From positions 1 to 10,574 of the forward strand of contig QMOL01000067.1 in assembly GCA_003648225.1 (NCBI GenBank): a stretch of DNA of 10,574 bases, in the 5' to 3' direction. The notes beneath the pieces were generated by a model. The model did not search any database. It was not told where the DNA came from and was given only the letters and a program-made list of their open reading frames with translations. Shown here piece after piece: positions 7,989-10,574 of the stretch; the first letter of the stretch is position 1; every line of letters starts with the position of its first letter. The position numbers were made by a program, and so were the translations under genes. This DNA is from Chlamydiota bacterium (GTDB lineage: Bacteria; Auribacterota; UBA3054; B51-G9).

Positions 7989-8033
7989 GAAGAAATTAAA
8001 ATTGTGTGTCAAGTTTATAAAATTATCCTATGT

Positions 8034-8063
8034 TTGTTAAATTATAGTAAAAAATGATATAAT
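8034..8063 (+). promoter_or_regulatory. Sigma70-like promoter for the TIM-barrel gene
   Basis: TTGTTA (8034-8039), an 18-nt spacer and a perfect TATAAT (8058-8063) precede the 8203 start. The predicted transcript start near 8070 leaves a leader of about 130 nt. TATAAC at 8177-8182 is a weaker alternative closer to the gene, without a matching -35. Confidence 0.5.
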
Positions 8064-8202
8064 AAACCATATTGTTCTTTAAAATTTTATTTTATAACTC
8101 ATTTTTTCGCAAAACATATTTTAAATCGAAGCCAACATTCATAGGGAAAGGATTAATTCAATTTTCTTGTTATTATTATAACTATTAAAACAATCAAAAA
8201 TT

Positions 8203-10050
8203 ATGAAAAAAATTCTTATATTTTTGATATTTCTCTCCTCCGTTTCCTTTTGTGAAACAAATTATCCGCAATGGTCGCTTGAAATGAAAGTCTGGCCCTT
8301 CGATATTTTATACCCGTTCCAAACAGGATTTGCAACCCTAAACGGAACTACGGCAACATCTGACACACAAATACAAAATAAATTGGATGCCGTTGTAACT
8401 AAAGGCGCTAATACCGTTATTTTTTATATCGATGACGAACAAACTTATGAAACGTTTGTAGATGAAACCGGTTTTATTCAGACAACAAACAGAATTCAAT
8501 TTCTCGTTAATCAGGCACATAATCGGAATTTAAAAGTCGTTTGTTATTTGAACGGATTGGAAGTAATCGCTGTCGGCGCGAAAGATGATTCTTCTATGAC
8601 GACGCTCGCACGAAATTATCCAAACTGGCTGCAAGTTGATGTTGAGGGCGATTCAATGGTCTGGATGACAGATACGCAAAAGGAATGGATTCCACCCAAG
8701 TCGGAAGATGCCTGGGCGTCTCCTCTTTCGCCATGGAAAAATATGTTCACAAACAGATTAACTTCGCTCGCCGCAACAGGATTGGACGGAGTTTACATTG
8801 ACGCTACTTTTTTACCGGGAGTTGATTTTGACGGCGTGAAATGGGCTTCTACAGATTTGCTTTTCGATGCCGCATTCAGCAATAAATTCGGATTACAATC
8901 GCCAGAAAATGTCGATTGGAATTCAGAAACATGGCGAAAATGGATTTTCTTCCGCCACGAAGTTATTCGCGATTATCTTGGCAATTTGGCTGATACTGCC
9001 CGCTCACTTGGAATGGTTCCGTTTTTTGAAAGCTCATCCTGTGATCTCGCAAATGGTACTTTTTTGGCTAATGATGTCGCCTTTACTATCAGCGGCGGAA
9101 TCGCCTGCTCACCGGAAATCGAGCCGGAAGGGGATTTCAAAGCTGCTTTTAGAATGTCTAAATTTACCCGTGACGCAAACCAAAAATTTCCTTTCTGGTT
9201 TTTGGGATGGCCAAATACCGCAACAAAAGCCCGCCGCGAATTTTCCGTGACCCTTTGCCATTCAGGAAATTATTATCCGAGCGCGGAAGCTGTTCCTCAC
9301 TACCCGACTAACAGTTTTAATTTTATGGATCAAATCAGAAGCAAGATTTTGAACAGGCGCGTTCCAAAACAAAGCACGGTTCTTATTTATCCCATGAGAA
9401 GCAAAGATTACAGTTATGAAAGCGAATCTTCTTTCGAATCGTACATTGACGCATTTGCTGTTTTAGCTGAAAATCACATTGATTTTCGTATTTTACCATT
9501 AAATTCAATGACCTCAAATGATTTGGAAAATATTGATAATATTGTTCTCGCGGGCGCGGAATGCATTTCCGACAGCGAATATAATCTTATGAAAAATAAA
9601 ACTGTTTCACTCGTCGGAACTAACGGAAATAAAAATGAATGGGGAAACACACGAACTACGCCGCTGAATTTTTCGAATGTGGTTAATATTGATAGCATAA
9701 CGCCGAAACTGCCTTTTACAATCAATGCACCTACAAAAACTTATATTGAATATTATACCGACCCAACCGATACGAATCACTTTTATATTTTCGCTTATAA
9801 TGACCAGTTAAGCGGGAATATAACCATTGAAAACGACACTTTAATGTCAGGAAAAGTGTATGAAATAGATGGCTCAGCTAAAGATTTTGACAGCACAACA
9901 CTTGAAGTGAAAATCACTGATTACTTAGATATTATTGATTTGAATATTTCACAAGTCCCCGAGCCCGGAACGCTGTTCTTCTTTTTAATTATCCAATGGT
10001 GTTTGACAAAAAAGATGGTGCCTATGGCTCGTCGATATTGCGCCCGATGA
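8203..10050 (+). CDS. Secreted TIM-barrel glycoside hydrolase-like protein with PEP-CTERM tail
   Basis: A 615-residue protein. The signal peptide is residues 1-17 (MKKILIFLIFLSSVSFC); the Cys does not fit a lipobox because Phe precedes it. Residues about 30-380 look like a (beta/alpha)8 glycosidase barrel: strands GANTVIFYI and LKVVCYLNG, then LDGVYID at 194-200, where Asp200 sits at the beta-4 position used for the nucleophile in GH13/GH29-like barrels, and PFFESS with Glu276. Residues about 390-500 (STVLIYPMR, then NIVLAGAECISDSEY) resemble the class I glutamine-amidotransferase-like domain that follows the barrel in GH42-type enzymes. A short beta domain follows. The tail has PEP at 586-588, a hydrophobic segment and TKK ending at 604, the expected end. 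Residues 605-615 (MVPMARRYCAR) are read out of frame from a restriction-modification gene fragment. Catalytic residues and family number are inferred; the substrate is unknown. No Shine-Dalgarno is seen. Confidence 0.85.
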   Translation: MKKILIFLIFLSSVSFCETNYPQWSLEMKVWPFDILYPFQTGFATLNGTTATSDTQIQNKLDAVVTKGANTVIFYIDDEQTYETFVDETGFIQTTNRIQFLVNQAHNRNLKVVCYLNGLEVIAVGAKDDSSMTTLARNYPNWLQVDVEGDSMVWMTDTQKEWIPPKSEDAWASPLSPWKNMFTNRLTSLAATGLDGVYIDATFLPGVDFDGVKWASTDLLFDAAFSNKFGLQSPENVDWNSETWRKWIFFRHEVIRDYLGNLADTARSLGMVPFFESSSCDLANGTFLANDVAFTISGGIACSPEIEPEGDFKAAFRMSKFTRDANQKFPFWFLGWPNTATKARREFSVTLCHSGNYYPSAEAVPHYPTNSFNFMDQIRSKILNRRVPKQSTVLIYPMRSKDYSYESESSFESYIDAFAVLAENHIDFRILPLNSMTSNDLENIDNIVLAGAECISDSEYNLMKNKTVSLVGTNGNKNEWGNTRTTPLNFSNVVNIDSITPKLPFTINAPTKTYIEYYTDPTDTNHFYIFAYNDQLSGNITIENDTLMSGKVYEIDGSAKDFDSTTLEVKITDYLDIIDLNISQVPEPGTLFFFLIIQWCLTKKMVPMARRYCAR

Positions 10051-10384
10051 ATTAAATCGCTTGCCGGAAATAAAAAAAAGAGTCGAAAATGTCAGAAATG
10101 CAAGAGCGAGCAGCAGCAGAGAAGCGACAAGAAAACTGGCGGCTTTTCCAACTTTATTTGGTGAAATTCGCCAGCCGAATTCAGATTTTATTTTGATTCC
10201 AAGAGTTTCTTCGGAAAACAGAAAATATATTCCTATGGGATTTTTTGATAAAAATTATATCGTTGGGGACACTTGTCTCTCTATTCCCAATGCTACAATT
10301 TTCCATTTTGGAATTTTAAATTCGGAAATGCACATGACTTGGGTAAAATACACCTGCGGTAGATTGAAAAGTGATTACAGATAA
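10007..10384 (+). pseudogene. Fragment of MmeI-like (type IIG) restriction-modification enzyme, recognition domain
   Basis: The frame is open from just after TGA at 10004-10006 to TAA at 10382-10384 (125 codons), with no credible start. In order it shows KRWCLWLVDIAPDEL, NARASSSREATRKLA, FGEIRQPNSDFILIPRVSS, ENRKYIPMGFF, IPNATIFHFGILNSEMH and YTCGRLKSDYR. I recognise this as the target-recognition region of MmeI-like bifunctional methyltransferase-endonucleases, which are normally about 900 residues or more. The methylase core and nuclease are absent, and so is the C-terminal part that usually follows SDYRYS. The 5' edge overlaps the TIM-barrel gene in another frame, so the fragment cannot be translated on its own except from a weak TTG at 10061. 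It is best read as a dead remnant left by recombination. Family recognition is from memory of conserved motifs, not a search. Confidence 0.85.
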
Positions 10385-10466
10385 ACCAATAAACCTAAAT
10401 AACGCGGTAGGATTTTATTCATTTTTAGTATTAATCCTCTTTCGGCGGACTAAAATTTCAATATCC

Positions 10467-10483
10467 CTAACCCAATGGGTTAG
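10467..10483. repeat. 17-bp perfect palindrome (8-bp arms, 1-nt centre)
   Basis: CTAACCCA and TGGGTTAG flank a single A. It begins 4 bp past the stop of the partial minus-strand gene at 10488. It could act as a terminator hairpin for that gene, but no T-run follows on the minus strand, so a repeat end or protein-binding site is equally possible. Confidence 0.5.
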
Positions 10484-10487
10484 AAGT

Positions 10488-10574
10488 CTAAATAGCGCAA
10501 TCCTCTTGTTCATCGTAGATTGCGTGCTTTTCATCATTCCAACTGATAATAGATAAGCCTCTTTTGTTAGTAAG
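10488..10574 (-). CDS. C-terminal end of an unidentified protein (5'-partial)
   Basis: The frame is open on the minus strand from the window edge to TAG at 10490-10488, giving 28 residues that include RGLSIISWNDEKHAIYDEQ. The composition is balanced and charged, unlike the low-complexity shadow frames here. The stop is followed by a palindrome, as at a gene end. I do not recognise the family. With only 28 residues it could be a chance open frame. Confidence 0.35.
   Translation of the reverse strand, partial: LTNKRGLSIISWNDEKHAIYDEQEDCAI

Larger units (their letters stand above)
7860..8202. other. Divergent AT-rich intergenic spacer (343 bp)
   Basis: This spacer separates the 229-aa gene (leftwards) from the TIM-barrel gene (rightwards). 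I find no coding frame, tRNA or riboswitch-like fold in it. It holds candidate promoters in both directions, an A/T-only inverted repeat at 7904-7922, and a leader of about 130 nt before the 8203 start. The stretch 8080-8202 shows no structure I can support and has no Shine-Dalgarno next to the ATG. Confidence 0.7.

Noticed and set aside
8867..9250. Plus-strand 127-codon frame inside the TIM-barrel gene
   Set aside because: It is an out-of-frame shadow; the overlapping 615-aa frame has a signal peptide, barrel motifs and a sorting tail.
10061..10384. Independent gene starting at TTG 10061
   Set aside because: The MmeI-like homology continues upstream of the TTG to about 10007, so this is part of a truncated gene, not a true start.
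10371..10556. Plus-strand 61-codon frame at the right edge
   Set aside because: It starts inside the RM fragment, is hydrophobic low-complexity sequence and is antisense to a more plausible minus-strand gene end.
1..10574. CRISPR array, tRNA or rRNA genes, intact insertion sequence
   Set aside because: No regularly spaced repeats, cloverleaf-like sequence, rRNA motif or transposase frame was seen on either strand.

Overview
The window suggests an AT-rich Gram-negative bacterium of the PVC group (Lentisphaerota, Kiritimatiellota or Verrucomicrobiota). This is an inference from the combination seen here: an S1-type sulfatase, secreted beta-strand-repeat proteins, a CotH/lamin-tail protein and four proteins carrying PEP-CTERM exosortase sorting tails. 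No taxonomic marker gene is present.

Layout. Bases 1-1287 (+) are a sulfatase that lacks only its extreme N-terminus. It converges on a minus-strand block of three secreted PEP-CTERM proteins, transcribed leftwards in the order 229 aa (7859-7170), 621 aa (7025-5160) and 1201 aa (5041-1436). Hairpins with T-tracts lie after the first two, so they look separately transcribed. The 229-aa and 621-aa proteins are beta-rich surface proteins with nearly identical sorting tails. The 1201-aa protein combines two lamin-tail domains, a chitobiase-C-like domain, a CotH kinase-like domain, a PKD-like domain and a PEP-CTERM tail. A 343-bp AT-rich divergent spacer (7860-8202) holds candidate promoters for both directions. 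On its right is a secreted TIM-barrel glycosidase-like protein (8203-10050, +), also with a PEP-CTERM tail.

The right edge is scarred. The last 11 codons of the TIM-barrel gene overlap, in another frame, a promoterless fragment of an MmeI-like (type IIG) restriction-modification enzyme (about 10007-10384). After it come a 17-bp palindrome and the last 28 codons of an unidentified minus-strand gene. At the left, the 3' end of the 1201-aa gene runs into a palindromic element (about 1387-1483) that supplies 17 extra codons after the sorting tail. Thus two of the four PEP-CTERM genes end exactly where repeat or foreign DNA begins.

Functionally this reads as a surface and polysaccharide locus: a sulfatase that removes sulfate esters, a probable glycosidase, and surface proteins delivered by an exosortase encoded elsewhere. 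I do not see a clearly new defence or mobile system. The most unusual items are the two gene-end junctions and the CotH/PEP-CTERM architecture.
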